Of a DNA stretch of 6,711 nucleotides, positions 1 through 6,142 are shown one piece after another. Position 1 is the stretch's first letter. The number at the start of each line of letters is the position of its first letter. The notes under the pieces are model-generated. The model was not told where the DNA came from and did no database searches. It worked only from the letters and a program-made list of their open reading frames with translations. The DNA lies in contig CATMOP010000110.1 in NCBI GenBank assembly GCA_950072225.1, positions 1 through 6,711 of the forward strand. The letters run 5' to 3'. Made by a program: the position numbers and the translations under genes. This stretch comes from an uncultured Nitrospina sp. Its GTDB lineage: Bacteria > Nitrospinota > Nitrospinia > Nitrospinales > VA-1.

Positions 1-999
1 TTCTGCCCCATGTCTGAAGCCTTGAAGGAATATCCGGAACTGGTAGAACAATATCTCGGCACCGTGGTTCCCGTGGGCGATAATTTTTACTCCGCTTTGA
101 ACAGCGCCGTGTTTACGGATGGTTCGTTTGTCTATATTCCTCCAGACACGATCAGCCCCATGGAAATCTCGACCTATTTCCGCATCAATACCGAAGAGAC
201 GGGACAGTTTGAGAGGACGCTGATCATCTGCGCGGAAAACAGTTATGTTTCCTACCTGGAAGGATGTACCGCACCACAATTCGACACCAACCAGTTACAT
301 GCAGCGGTGGTTGAACTGATTACTCTTGAAAATGCGGAGATCAAATACAGCACAGTGCAAAACTGGTATGCCGGGGATAAGGAAACGGGTAAGGGCGGCG
401 TCTTCAATTTTGTCACTAAGCGGGGTAAATGCCAGGGCAACAATTCCAAAATTTCCTGGACGCAGGTGGAGACCGGATCAGCTATCACCTGGAAATATCC
501 GAGCTGTATTCTTCAGGGCGACAATACCACCGGAGAATTCTATTCCGTAGCGTTGACCAACGGGCATATGCAGGCCGATACTGGGACAAAGATGATCCAT
601 ATCGGTAAAAACACCCGGTCGAGTATCATTTCCAAAGGCATTTCCGCCGATTATGCCAGCAACACCTATCGGGGCCAGGTGAAGGTGGGAAAGAACGCCA
701 CCAACGCCAGAAATTACAGTCAGTGCGACAGCATGCTGGTCGGCGATAAATCCAGTGCGCACACATTCCCTTATATAGAAACCGCCAACAGCTCGGTTCA
801 GATTGAACATGAGGCCTCCACCTCAAAAATCAGCGAAGAGCAACTCTTTTATTTTGAATCGAGGGGGATTTCCCGTGAAAACGCGATTGAGGCGGTCATT
901 AGCGGGTTCTGTAAAGAAGTTTTCAAACAACTGCCGATGGAGTTTGCCGTTGAAGCGCAAAAACTGCTGACCCTTAAGCTTGAAGACAGTGTCGGTTAA
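1..999 (+). CDS. sufB: SufB, Fe-S cluster scaffold subunit (5' end missing)
   Basis: SufB is the core scaffold of the cytoplasmic SufBC2D complex, where Fe-S clusters are built from SufS-derived sulfur and iron. The frame is open from base 1 (FCPMSEAL...), and the ATG at 10 is an internal Met of the conserved 'CxMSEA' region, so the gene starts upstream. About 332 codons are visible. Comparison with the 495-residue E. coli protein suggests roughly 140-165 N-terminal residues are missing. The C-terminal beta-helix core is intact. The motif NYSQCDS (Cys at 724-726) matches E. coli Cys405, and IEHEASTSK (His 808-810, Glu 811-813) matches His433 and Glu434 at exactly the same spacing. These residues are known to be needed for cluster formation. 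The protein ends LEDSVG, the usual family C-terminus, so the TAA at 997-999 is the true stop. Identification is firm; the N-terminal Cys motif cannot be judged. Confidence 0.97.
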   Translation, partial: FCPMSEALKEYPELVEQYLGTVVPVGDNFYSALNSAVFTDGSFVYIPPDTISPMEISTYFRINTEETGQFERTLIICAENSYVSYLEGCTAPQFDTNQLHAAVVELITLENAEIKYSTVQNWYAGDKETGKGGVFNFVTKRGKCQGNNSKISWTQVETGSAITWKYPSCILQGDNTTGEFYSVALTNGHMQADTGTKMIHIGKNTRSSIISKGISADYASNTYRGQVKVGKNATNARNYSQCDSMLVGDKSSAHTFPYIETANSSVQIEHEASTSKISEEQLFYFESRGISRENAIEAVISGFCKEVFKQLPMEFAVEAQKLLTLKLEDSVG

Positions 1000-1058
1000 A
1001 CCATTTCGGCATCAGACCGGAGTGGTGAGAAACAATTGGCATTGAGTGATATTCGAAT

Positions 1059-1120
1059 AGCCCCTGTGTTGGTTCTCGCCGACGTAATGTCGGTTTTAGG
1101 GAACTTGCGGGGCTTTTTTT
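1059..1120 (+). terminator. Terminator-like nested hairpin between sufB and sufC
   Basis: The 149-nt sufB-sufC spacer contains a three-level stem. The outer arms are AGCCCC (1059-1064) and GGGGCT (1109-1114). The middle arms are GGTTC (1071-1075) and GAACT (1101-1105, one G-U pair). The inner arms are CCGAC (1079-1083) and GTCGG (1089-1093), closing a GTAAT loop. A run of seven T (1114-1120) follows the GC-rich outer stem on the + strand only, as in a Rho-independent terminator. There is no T-run on the far side for the - strand. Because it lies inside an operon, it may be a partial terminator, an attenuator or an RNA stabiliser that sets SufB output apart from SufCDSU. The structure is longer and less continuous than a textbook terminator, and termination efficiency cannot be judged by eye. 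No convincing new promoter is visible between it and sufC. Confidence 0.6.
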
Positions 1121-1148
1121 ATTTATTGAGAGGAGAGGTAAATAATTA

Positions 1149-1895
1149 ATGCTTGAAATCAAAGATTTGCATGCGAGTGTTGAAGGGAATGAAATCCTGA
1201 AAGGCATTTCCCTTTCGATTAAAAAAGGGGAAATTCACGCAGTGATGGGTCCCAATGGGTCAGGAAAAAGCACCTTGGCTAAAATTCTTTCCGGCCACCC
1301 TTCCTATGAGCCCACGGGTGGGGAGATACTGCTCGAGGGAAAAAACCTTTTTGACATGGATGCGGAAGAACGGTCCCTGTCTGGAATTTTTATGGGTTTC
1401 CAGTATCCGGTGGAGGTGCCGGGAGTGAACAACGCCGAGTTTTTGCGTATGGCTTTTAATGCTCGAAGAGTCTGTGCCGGTGAGGAAGAAATGGACCCCT
1501 TGGATTTTGATGAACTCCTTTCTGAAAAAATGAAAATGCTTAAAATGGAAAACAAGTACAAGGAAAGAAGCCTCAATGATGGTTTTTCCGGAGGAGAGAA
1601 AAAGAAAAATGAAATTTTGCAGATGGCGATTCTTGAACCCAAACTTGCCATCTTGGATGAAACTGATTCCGGGCTCGATATCGATGCCCTGAGAATCGTT
1701 GCGGAAGGTGTAAACAGCTTGCGCAACGAGAATAACGCACTTATTCTCATTACGCATTATCAGCGTTTACTGGATTATATAAAACCCGACTTTGTTCATG
1801 TTATGCATAATGGGCTAATCGTTAAGTCAGGAGATAAGGCGCTGGCGCATGAACTCGAAGCCCAGGGATATGACTGGGTGACGGCTGAGAATTGA
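1149..1895 (+). CDS. sufC: SufC, ABC-type ATPase of the Fe-S assembly complex
   Basis: SufC is the cytoplasmic ATPase that binds SufB and SufD and drives conformational changes needed for cluster assembly; it is not a transporter. The 248 residues match the family length. The Walker A motif GPNGSGKST is at residues 34-42 (Lys40), the Q-loop FQYP at 84-87, the signature FSGGE at 146-150, Walker B with ILDET at 168-172 (Glu171) and the switch His203 in ITHY. Lys40, Glu171 and His203 fall at the same numbers as in E. coli SufC. The start follows a purine-rich ribosome site (GGAGAGG, 1132-1138) with a rather long spacing of about 10 nt. The ATG overlaps a TAA as TAATG. sufD follows after 9 nt. 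Unlike the other junctions, the upstream one is long and contains a terminator-like hairpin. Confidence 0.97.
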   Translation: MLEIKDLHASVEGNEILKGISLSIKKGEIHAVMGPNGSGKSTLAKILSGHPSYEPTGGEILLEGKNLFDMDAEERSLSGIFMGFQYPVEVPGVNNAEFLRMAFNARRVCAGEEEMDPLDFDELLSEKMKMLKMENKYKERSLNDGFSGGEKKKNEILQMAILEPKLAILDETDSGLDIDALRIVAEGVNSLRNENNALILITHYQRLLDYIKPDFVHVMHNGLIVKSGDKALAHELEAQGYDWVTAEN

Positions 1896-1904
1896 GGAGA
1901 AAGT

Positions 1905-3209
1905 ATGTCGGATACACTCGTTGAATCCAGTGCTGAGTCGGCGTTTCTGGATTTACATAAAAAACTTTTAGAACAAGGACGTCCTGCCCTTGTGGAGCTC
2001 CAGGAAGCCGCGTTGAACCGGTTTGAGTTGCTCGGGTTTCCCCATTCAAAGCATGAAATGTACACTTTTGTGAACATAAAGGGACTGGTGGCAACTTCCT
2101 TTAGTCTTCCCGATGGTGGTGTAAACGTCTCTGAAGATTTTGTTGCCGGCCATATTTATCCGGACTGTGAACGCCAATGCCTGGTGTTTGTTGATGGGGT
2201 CTTCAACCGCGGCTTGTCACGGTTTGAAGGAGTGAGTGCCAATCTGGTGTCTTTGTCAGAGGCTGATCAGGAGCTGAAAGATTATTTGTCCAAAACGGCA
2301 GAGAATGAAAACGATGTATTTGCCGCTCTCAGTACAGCGTTTTGCAGTGAAGGACTGGTTTTCAAGGTAGACGATAACACACAAATCTCTGGCACCGTTC
2401 AAGTCCTTTTTGTTTCTACTGGCAGAAGCGTCGGACCGGCCATGCATGCTCCCCGGCTGGTTTGGCAATTGGGGAAATTAGCGGAAGTCAAAGTGATCGA
2501 AAAATTTGTGGGTACTGAAGGCGGTTATTTCATCAATTCGGTTCAAGACTGGTTGTTGGCGGAAGGTGCCGGGGTTTCCTTCACACAGGTTCAGGTAGAT
2601 TCTTTTGATTCCTGGCATTTTTCAAAAACCCGTGTTCACTTAAATAGAAATGCCAGATTCTATTCCTCAAACGCTTCTTCCGGAACCCAGTTGGCCCGCC
2701 ATCATTATGAGGTCTGGCTCAAGGAAGAAGGCTCTGAGTTGAGGTTAAACGGAGTCAGTGTGCTGGATGGTAAGGAGCAGGTTCATAATTTTATCCGCAT
2801 CCATCACGAAGCGCCCCAATGTATCAGCCATCAGCATTTTAAGAATGTCGTTAACGGGCATGCCCGTTCCAGTTTCGATGGAACCGTGATCGTCAACGAG
2901 GGTGCGCAATTGACCAACTCCGACCAGTTGATCAACAATCTCATGCTTTCCAATGATTGCCATGCGAATAATAAACCCAACCTGATGATTTTTGCCGATG
3001 ATGTTAAATGTACGCACGGTGTGACCATCGGCCAAATTGATGAGGATCAATGGTTTTACCTGCAAACGCGCGGCCTGTCTGCCAAGTCGTCGAAAGAGCT
3101 TCTCACCCGGAGCTTCGCCCAAAGCATTATCCAGACCATTGAGTTTCCTGAAGTGGTGGAAGAACTGAATGGTACACTTCTTAAGAAACTGGAGGCTACT
3201 AATGTCTGA
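1905..3209 (+). CDS. sufD: SufD, Fe-S assembly complex subunit
   Basis: SufD is the paralogue of SufB and completes the SufBC2D complex; it is linked to iron entry and to building the cluster at the SufB-SufD interface. The 434 residues are close to E. coli SufD (423). The N-terminal helical part carries PHSKHEMYTF (about residues 46-55). The C-terminal beta-helix core contains DDVKCTHG, placing Cys369 and His371 where E. coli has Cys358 and His360, the latter required for cluster assembly. YLQTRGLS follows, as in the SufBD family. The divergent N-terminal half and the order after sufBC separate it from SufB. The start is supported by GAGGAG (1894-1899), which overlaps the sufC stop and sits 5 nt before the ATG. 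The last 8 nt overlap sufS, suggesting translational coupling. Confidence 0.95.
   Translation: MSDTLVESSAESAFLDLHKKLLEQGRPALVELQEAALNRFELLGFPHSKHEMYTFVNIKGLVATSFSLPDGGVNVSEDFVAGHIYPDCERQCLVFVDGVFNRGLSRFEGVSANLVSLSEADQELKDYLSKTAENENDVFAALSTAFCSEGLVFKVDDNTQISGTVQVLFVSTGRSVGPAMHAPRLVWQLGKLAEVKVIEKFVGTEGGYFINSVQDWLLAEGAGVSFTQVQVDSFDSWHFSKTRVHLNRNARFYSSNASSGTQLARHHYEVWLKEEGSELRLNGVSVLDGKEQVHNFIRIHHEAPQCISHQHFKNVVNGHARSSFDGTVIVNEGAQLTNSDQLINNLMLSNDCHANNKPNLMIFADDVKCTHGVTIGQIDEDQWFYLQTRGLSAKSSKELLTRSFAQSIIQTIEFPEVVEELNGTLLKKLEATNV
2853..2868. repeat. 16-bp perfect palindrome inside sufD
   Basis: AACGGGCATGCCCGTT reads the same on both strands with no spacer. It lies inside sufD and encodes part of the residues NGHARS. 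A perfect 16-bp palindrome is not frequent, but about one in ten windows of this size would carry one by chance, and the codons are plausible for the protein. No function is assigned. Confidence 0.3.
3191..3195 (+). promoter_or_regulatory. Ribosome binding site that sets the sufS start
   Basis: GGAGG lies 6 nt before the ATG at 3202, inside the end of sufD. This spacing is ideal and selects 3202 over the upstream in-frame ATG at 3169. The earlier start would add 11 residues (MVHFLRNWRLL) that merely read the sufD coding sequence in another frame. Confidence 0.8.
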
Positions 3210-4446
3210 TACCGGTGTTGCAGGAAATGTTTTGGATGTAGAAAAAATACGCAAGGATTTTCCGATCCTCTCCCAGTCTGTCCGGGGGAAACCCCTGATC
3301 TACCTGGATAATGCCGCAACGACCCACAAGCCGATCTCGGTTATAGAACGAGTCCGTAATTTTGACGCGGAAAAATATGGCACCGTCCGGCGCGGGACTT
3401 ATAAATTGAGCGAACATGCTACCCAGTTATATGAAGAGGTGCGCCAGAAGGTGGCCGATTTTATGGGCGCAGAAAAGAAGGGGGAAATAGTTTTTACCAG
3501 CGGAACTACCCAGGCCATCAACCTGGTGGCTCATAGTTTTGGTAAGCGGTTTGTCAATGAAGGCGATGAAATTGTTATCTCAAATATTGAACATCACGCC
3601 AACATAGTTCCCTGGCAAGTACTTTGCGAAGAGCGGGGGGCCAAGCTCAAGGTCATTCCCGTTGATGATGACGGCGAACTGGTGATGGAAGAATACGAAA
3701 AACTTCTTTCGCCCAAAACCCGCATGGTTGCAGTCAATCATGTTTCCAACGCGCTGGGAACGATCAACCCGATTAAGGAAATTACCCAAAAAGCCCATGC
3801 TGTGGGAGCCCGGGTGTTGATAGACGGAGCCCAAAGCACGCCACATATAAAATTGGATGTGCGGGATATTGATTGCGATTTTTATACTTTTTCCGGCCAC
3901 AAGATGTATGGTCCCAGTGGCATTGGTGGGGTCTATGGCAAGATGGAGCTGTGGGAGGAAATGCCGCCTTACGTGACCGGCGGGGACATGATTATGCAGG
4001 TGACGCTGGAAAAAACCACCTACGCCAAGCCCCCAGCCCGCTTTGAAGCAGGAACGCCGCCCATAACACAGGTGATGGGGCTGGGTGCGGCCATTGACTA
4101 TCTCAATGAAATCGGTATGGATAAAATTGCCGATTACGAAAACTCTCTCCTTGAATACGGCACCCGGTTATTTAAAGAGATTGAAGGGGTGCGAATTATT
4201 GGAAACGCTCGCCGTAAGGCAAGTATCATTTCCTTTTTTAGCGATTCCGCGCATCCTCATGATATGGTTCACTTTCTGGACCAGGACGGAATCGCCTGCC
4301 GGGGTGGGCATCATTGTGCTCAGCCAACCATGATCCGCTATGGGGTACCGGCCACAACCCGGGCATCGATGGCTTTTTATAATAAACCGGAAGAGTTGGA
4401 TGCGCTGGCTGAGAGCGTACAAAAATGCATCCGAATTTTTTCGTGA
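3202..4446 (+). CDS. sufS: SufS, class V (type II) cysteine desulfurase
   Basis: SufS is a PLP enzyme that converts L-cysteine to L-alanine and holds the sulfur as a persulfide for transfer to SufU and then SufB. With the start at 3202 it has 414 residues, normal for the family. The PLP lysine is Lys234 in FSGHKMYGPSG. His131 in IEHHANIVPWQ stacks on the cofactor in known structures. The persulfide cysteine is Cys372 in RGGHHCAQP, the type II form of the active-site loop. All three sit exactly 8 residues after E. coli Lys226, His123 and Cys364. The N-terminal IYLDNAATTHKP is also typical. The gene overlaps sufD by 8 nt and is probably translationally coupled to it. The sulfur acceptor is expected to be the SufU encoded next. 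Confidence 0.97.
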   Translation: MSDTGVAGNVLDVEKIRKDFPILSQSVRGKPLIYLDNAATTHKPISVIERVRNFDAEKYGTVRRGTYKLSEHATQLYEEVRQKVADFMGAEKKGEIVFTSGTTQAINLVAHSFGKRFVNEGDEIVISNIEHHANIVPWQVLCEERGAKLKVIPVDDDGELVMEEYEKLLSPKTRMVAVNHVSNALGTINPIKEITQKAHAVGARVLIDGAQSTPHIKLDVRDIDCDFYTFSGHKMYGPSGIGGVYGKMELWEEMPPYVTGGDMIMQVTLEKTTYAKPPARFEAGTPPITQVMGLGAAIDYLNEIGMDKIADYENSLLEYGTRLFKEIEGVRIIGNARRKASIISFFSDSAHPHDMVHFLDQDGIACRGGHHCAQPTMIRYGVPATTRASMAFYNKPEELDALAESVQKCIRIFS

Positions 4447-4452
4447 TATAAT
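4444..4452 (+). promoter_or_regulatory. Possible internal promoter (extended -10) before sufU
   Basis: TGATATAAT is a perfect TGnTATAAT extended -10 element. Its TGA is also the sufS stop codon. Transcription would start near 4459, leaving a leader of about 24 nt before the sufU ATG. No good -35 hexamer is seen at 16-18 nt upstream (the bases there are around AATGCA), but extended -10 promoters can work without one. AT-rich sequence can give such a match by chance, and sufU may simply be read from upstream. Confidence 0.35.
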
Positions 4453-4482
4453 TGAACTTTCTTTTAGTTTTATAAAGATCTC

Positions 4483-4941
4483 ATGTCTTACAATAACGAA
4501 CTTTACCAGCAGGTCATTCTTGACCATAACCGCAAACCAAGAAACTTCCATGCGATAGAAAATGCAAGCCATTCCTGCCACGGTATAAATCCGCTTTGTG
4601 GAGACGATATCACCGTCTACCTGAATGTTGATGAGGAGGCGGGAAAGATTGATGAAGTCAGTTTTCAAGGTTCTGGGTGCGCGATTTCAAAAGCCAGTAC
4701 TTCTATGATGACTACCTTTCTGAAAGGCAAGTCGGTGGATGAAGCTCGGCAAATCAAGGATGAATTTCACAAAATGATTCTGGGAGAGATGGATCCGGAA
4801 AAGGAAGAACATCACCTGGGAAAACTGACCCTGTTCATGGGAATTCGTGAATTTCCGTCACGCACTAAATGCGCCAGTCTGGCTTGGCATACTCTTGTCG
4901 GCGCACTGGATAAAAAATTTGACGGGGTCAGTACCGAATAG
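4483..4941 (+). CDS. sufU: SufU, sulfur-transfer partner of SufS (IscU-like fold)
   Basis: SufU is a small zinc-binding protein of the IscU fold. In B. subtilis it accepts persulfide sulfur from SufS and passes it to the SufBCD scaffold, replacing SufE. The 152 residues include the N-terminal ELYQQVILDHNRKPRN typical of the family. The metal and sulfur ligands are present: Cys39 and Asp41 in NPLCGDD, Cys66 in GSGCAIS and Cys130 in RTKCASLAW. They correspond to B. subtilis Cys41, Asp43, Cys66 and Cys128. The RxKCAxLAW ending and the long stretch between Cys66 and the last Cys mark SufU rather than IscU. The ribosome site is weak (only AAAGA-like purines before the ATG). The 36-nt gap after sufS carries a candidate promoter. 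The start matches the conserved family N-terminus. Confidence 0.93.
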   Translation: MSYNNELYQQVILDHNRKPRNFHAIENASHSCHGINPLCGDDITVYLNVDEEAGKIDEVSFQGSGCAISKASTSMMTTFLKGKSVDEARQIKDEFHKMILGEMDPEKEEHHLGKLTLFMGIREFPSRTKCASLAWHTLVGALDKKFDGVSTE

Positions 4942-4953
4942 TCCGGAGGGACC

Positions 4954-6015
4954 ATGCCTTCCAAAACAATACCGCATACTCTCGATTCTCTGACCCGCCC
5001 GGGCGACTTAGTCAAGGAGCTTGACGGGGGAAAACTGCTTTGCACTGCCTGTGGACATTTATGTAAGCTGAGACCGGGCCAGAGGGGGGTTTGCAAAGTG
5101 CGGTTCAATTCCGAAGGCACTTTGATGGTGCCTTTTCGTTATTCAGCAGGCCTGCAAAACGATCCTATCGAAAAGAAACCTTTTTTCCACGCGCTTCCGG
5201 GTAGTCGTGCTATGAGCTTCGGTATGCTCGGTTGCGATTTTCGTTGCGCCTATTGCCAAAACTGGTTTACCTCGCAAAGCTTGAAAAACGAGGCTTCAAC
5301 TGTTCGTGCTATTCCCATTACTGCCGGAGAAATTTGCGACCAAGCCCTCCAGCATGGATCGAAGGTGGTGGTCTCTACTTATAACGAGCCGTTGATCACC
5401 AGCGAATGGGCAGTAGAAGTATTTCAGGAAGCAAAGGTGAAGGGACTCGGCACTGCCTATGTTTCCAACGGACATGGAACGCCTGAAGTGCTGGAATACC
5501 TGCGTCCGTGGGTTGACTTGTTCAAAATAGATTTGAAAAGTTTTTCAGAGAAGGAATATCGTCGTCTGGGAGGTAGTCTTTCAGCAGTGCTGGAAACCAT
5601 TCAAACCGTGTATGACATGGGAATATGGCTGGAACTGGTTACCCTGTTGATCCCTGATTACAATGACTCCGATAACGAAATGGCTGAAATCGCCGAGTTC
5701 ATAGCAGGAGTATCTTCTACTATCCCATGGCATGTGACGGCCTATCACCCAGATTATAAAATGCAGGATCGGGAACGCACCCCGGGGGATACCCTTTTGC
5801 GGGCCACCCGGCATGGAAAGAAAGCCGGACTCCAATTTGTTTACGCCGGTAATTTGCCAGGACAGGTGAAAAACACCGAGAACACCTATTGTCCGCATTG
5901 TCGGGAACTTCTGGTCGAAAGAATGGGATTTCGAGTATTGTCTGTTCATTTAAAAGGTGACTGTTGTCCCTCCTGTAATGTTGCGATACCGGGCCGGTGG
6001 GTTAATTGGTGTTAA
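4954..6015 (+). CDS. amrS: AmmeMemoRadiSam-type radical SAM enzyme
   Basis: This is a radical SAM protein of the COG1180 (pyruvate formate-lyase activating enzyme-like) group, best matching the AmrS type often encoded with AMMECR1 and Memo proteins. Its substrate is not known to me. The 353 residues begin with a Cys-rich segment (Cys30, Cys33, Cys37, Cys47; CTACGHLCK...GVCKVR). The 4Fe-4S motif CX3CX2C is CDFRCAYC (Cys94, Cys98, Cys101), followed by QN. STYNEP (141-146) and FKIDLKSF are conserved core motifs. The C-terminus has a zinc-ribbon-like pair of CXXC motifs (Cys313/Cys316 and Cys338/Cys341) and IPGRW. The start has a strong GGAGGG site 3 nt upstream (core GGAGG 4 nt) and lies 12 nt after sufU, so it is probably the last gene of the suf transcript. 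Neither AMMECR1 nor Memo is present in the window. The family call rests on remembered motifs; the radical SAM assignment itself is firm. Confidence 0.87.
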   Translation: MPSKTIPHTLDSLTRPGDLVKELDGGKLLCTACGHLCKLRPGQRGVCKVRFNSEGTLMVPFRYSAGLQNDPIEKKPFFHALPGSRAMSFGMLGCDFRCAYCQNWFTSQSLKNEASTVRAIPITAGEICDQALQHGSKVVVSTYNEPLITSEWAVEVFQEAKVKGLGTAYVSNGHGTPEVLEYLRPWVDLFKIDLKSFSEKEYRRLGGSLSAVLETIQTVYDMGIWLELVTLLIPDYNDSDNEMAEIAEFIAGVSSTIPWHVTAYHPDYKMQDRERTPGDTLLRATRHGKKAGLQFVYAGNLPGQVKNTENTYCPHCRELLVERMGFRVLSVHLKGDCCPSCNVAIPGRWVNWC

Positions 6016-6100
6016 TTAAATAGCATCCCGATCATGGCCGTCTATAGAGACACCCTTAAGAGGATGTCATCAAGTTGCGTGCCCCGGTTTAAAACGGTAC

Positions 6101-6116
6101 GATAAAAAATTTTATC
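6101..6116. promoter_or_regulatory. AT-rich dyad upstream of the last gene
   Basis: GATAAAA and TTTTATC form 7-bp inverted arms around a 2-nt centre. The dyad lies 26 nt before the first ATG of the last gene and 3 nt before TATGAT (6120-6125), a 5-of-6 match to a -10 box without a recognisable -35. It could be an operator or simply AT-rich spacer. The rest of the 127-nt spacer (6016-6142) shows only a short TCTATAGA palindrome (6041-6048). I see no clear terminator after amrS. Confidence 0.25.
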
Positions 6117-6142
6117 AACTATGATCCATTGAAACGGAAAAT

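Noticed and set aside
252..826. Several open frames of 66-110 codons antisense to or out of phase with sufB
   Set aside because: They fully overlap a strongly conserved coding region, lack ribosome sites and resemble no protein family; they are shadows of sufB.
1036..1064. TTGGCA as a -35 box for a sufC promoter
   Set aside because: At 17 nt downstream the bases are AGCCCC, with no -10-like hexamer nearby, and any start there would read into the terminator-like hairpin.
1260..1757. 165-codon open frame antisense to sufC (and a 148-codon one in another phase)
   Set aside because: The low-complexity Phe/Ser-rich translation is what the reverse strand of Lys/Glu-rich sufC gives; no start signal supports it.
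3169..3201. Earlier ATG giving an 11-residue longer SufS
   Set aside because: It lies inside sufD, has no suitable ribosome site, and the ATG at 3202 has GGAGG at ideal spacing and a family-like N-terminus.
4432..4443. CGAA-TTTT-TTCG mini-hairpin at the end of sufS
   Set aside because: A 4-bp AT-containing stem with no T-run after it is too weak for a terminator.
4168..4668. 166-codon antisense open frame across the sufS-sufU junction
   Set aside because: It covers the conserved active-site end of sufS and the start of sufU and has no recognisable domain or ribosome site.
6040..6051. GTCTATAGAGAC mini-hairpin after amrS
   Set aside because: A 4-bp stem without a following T-run does not support a terminator call.
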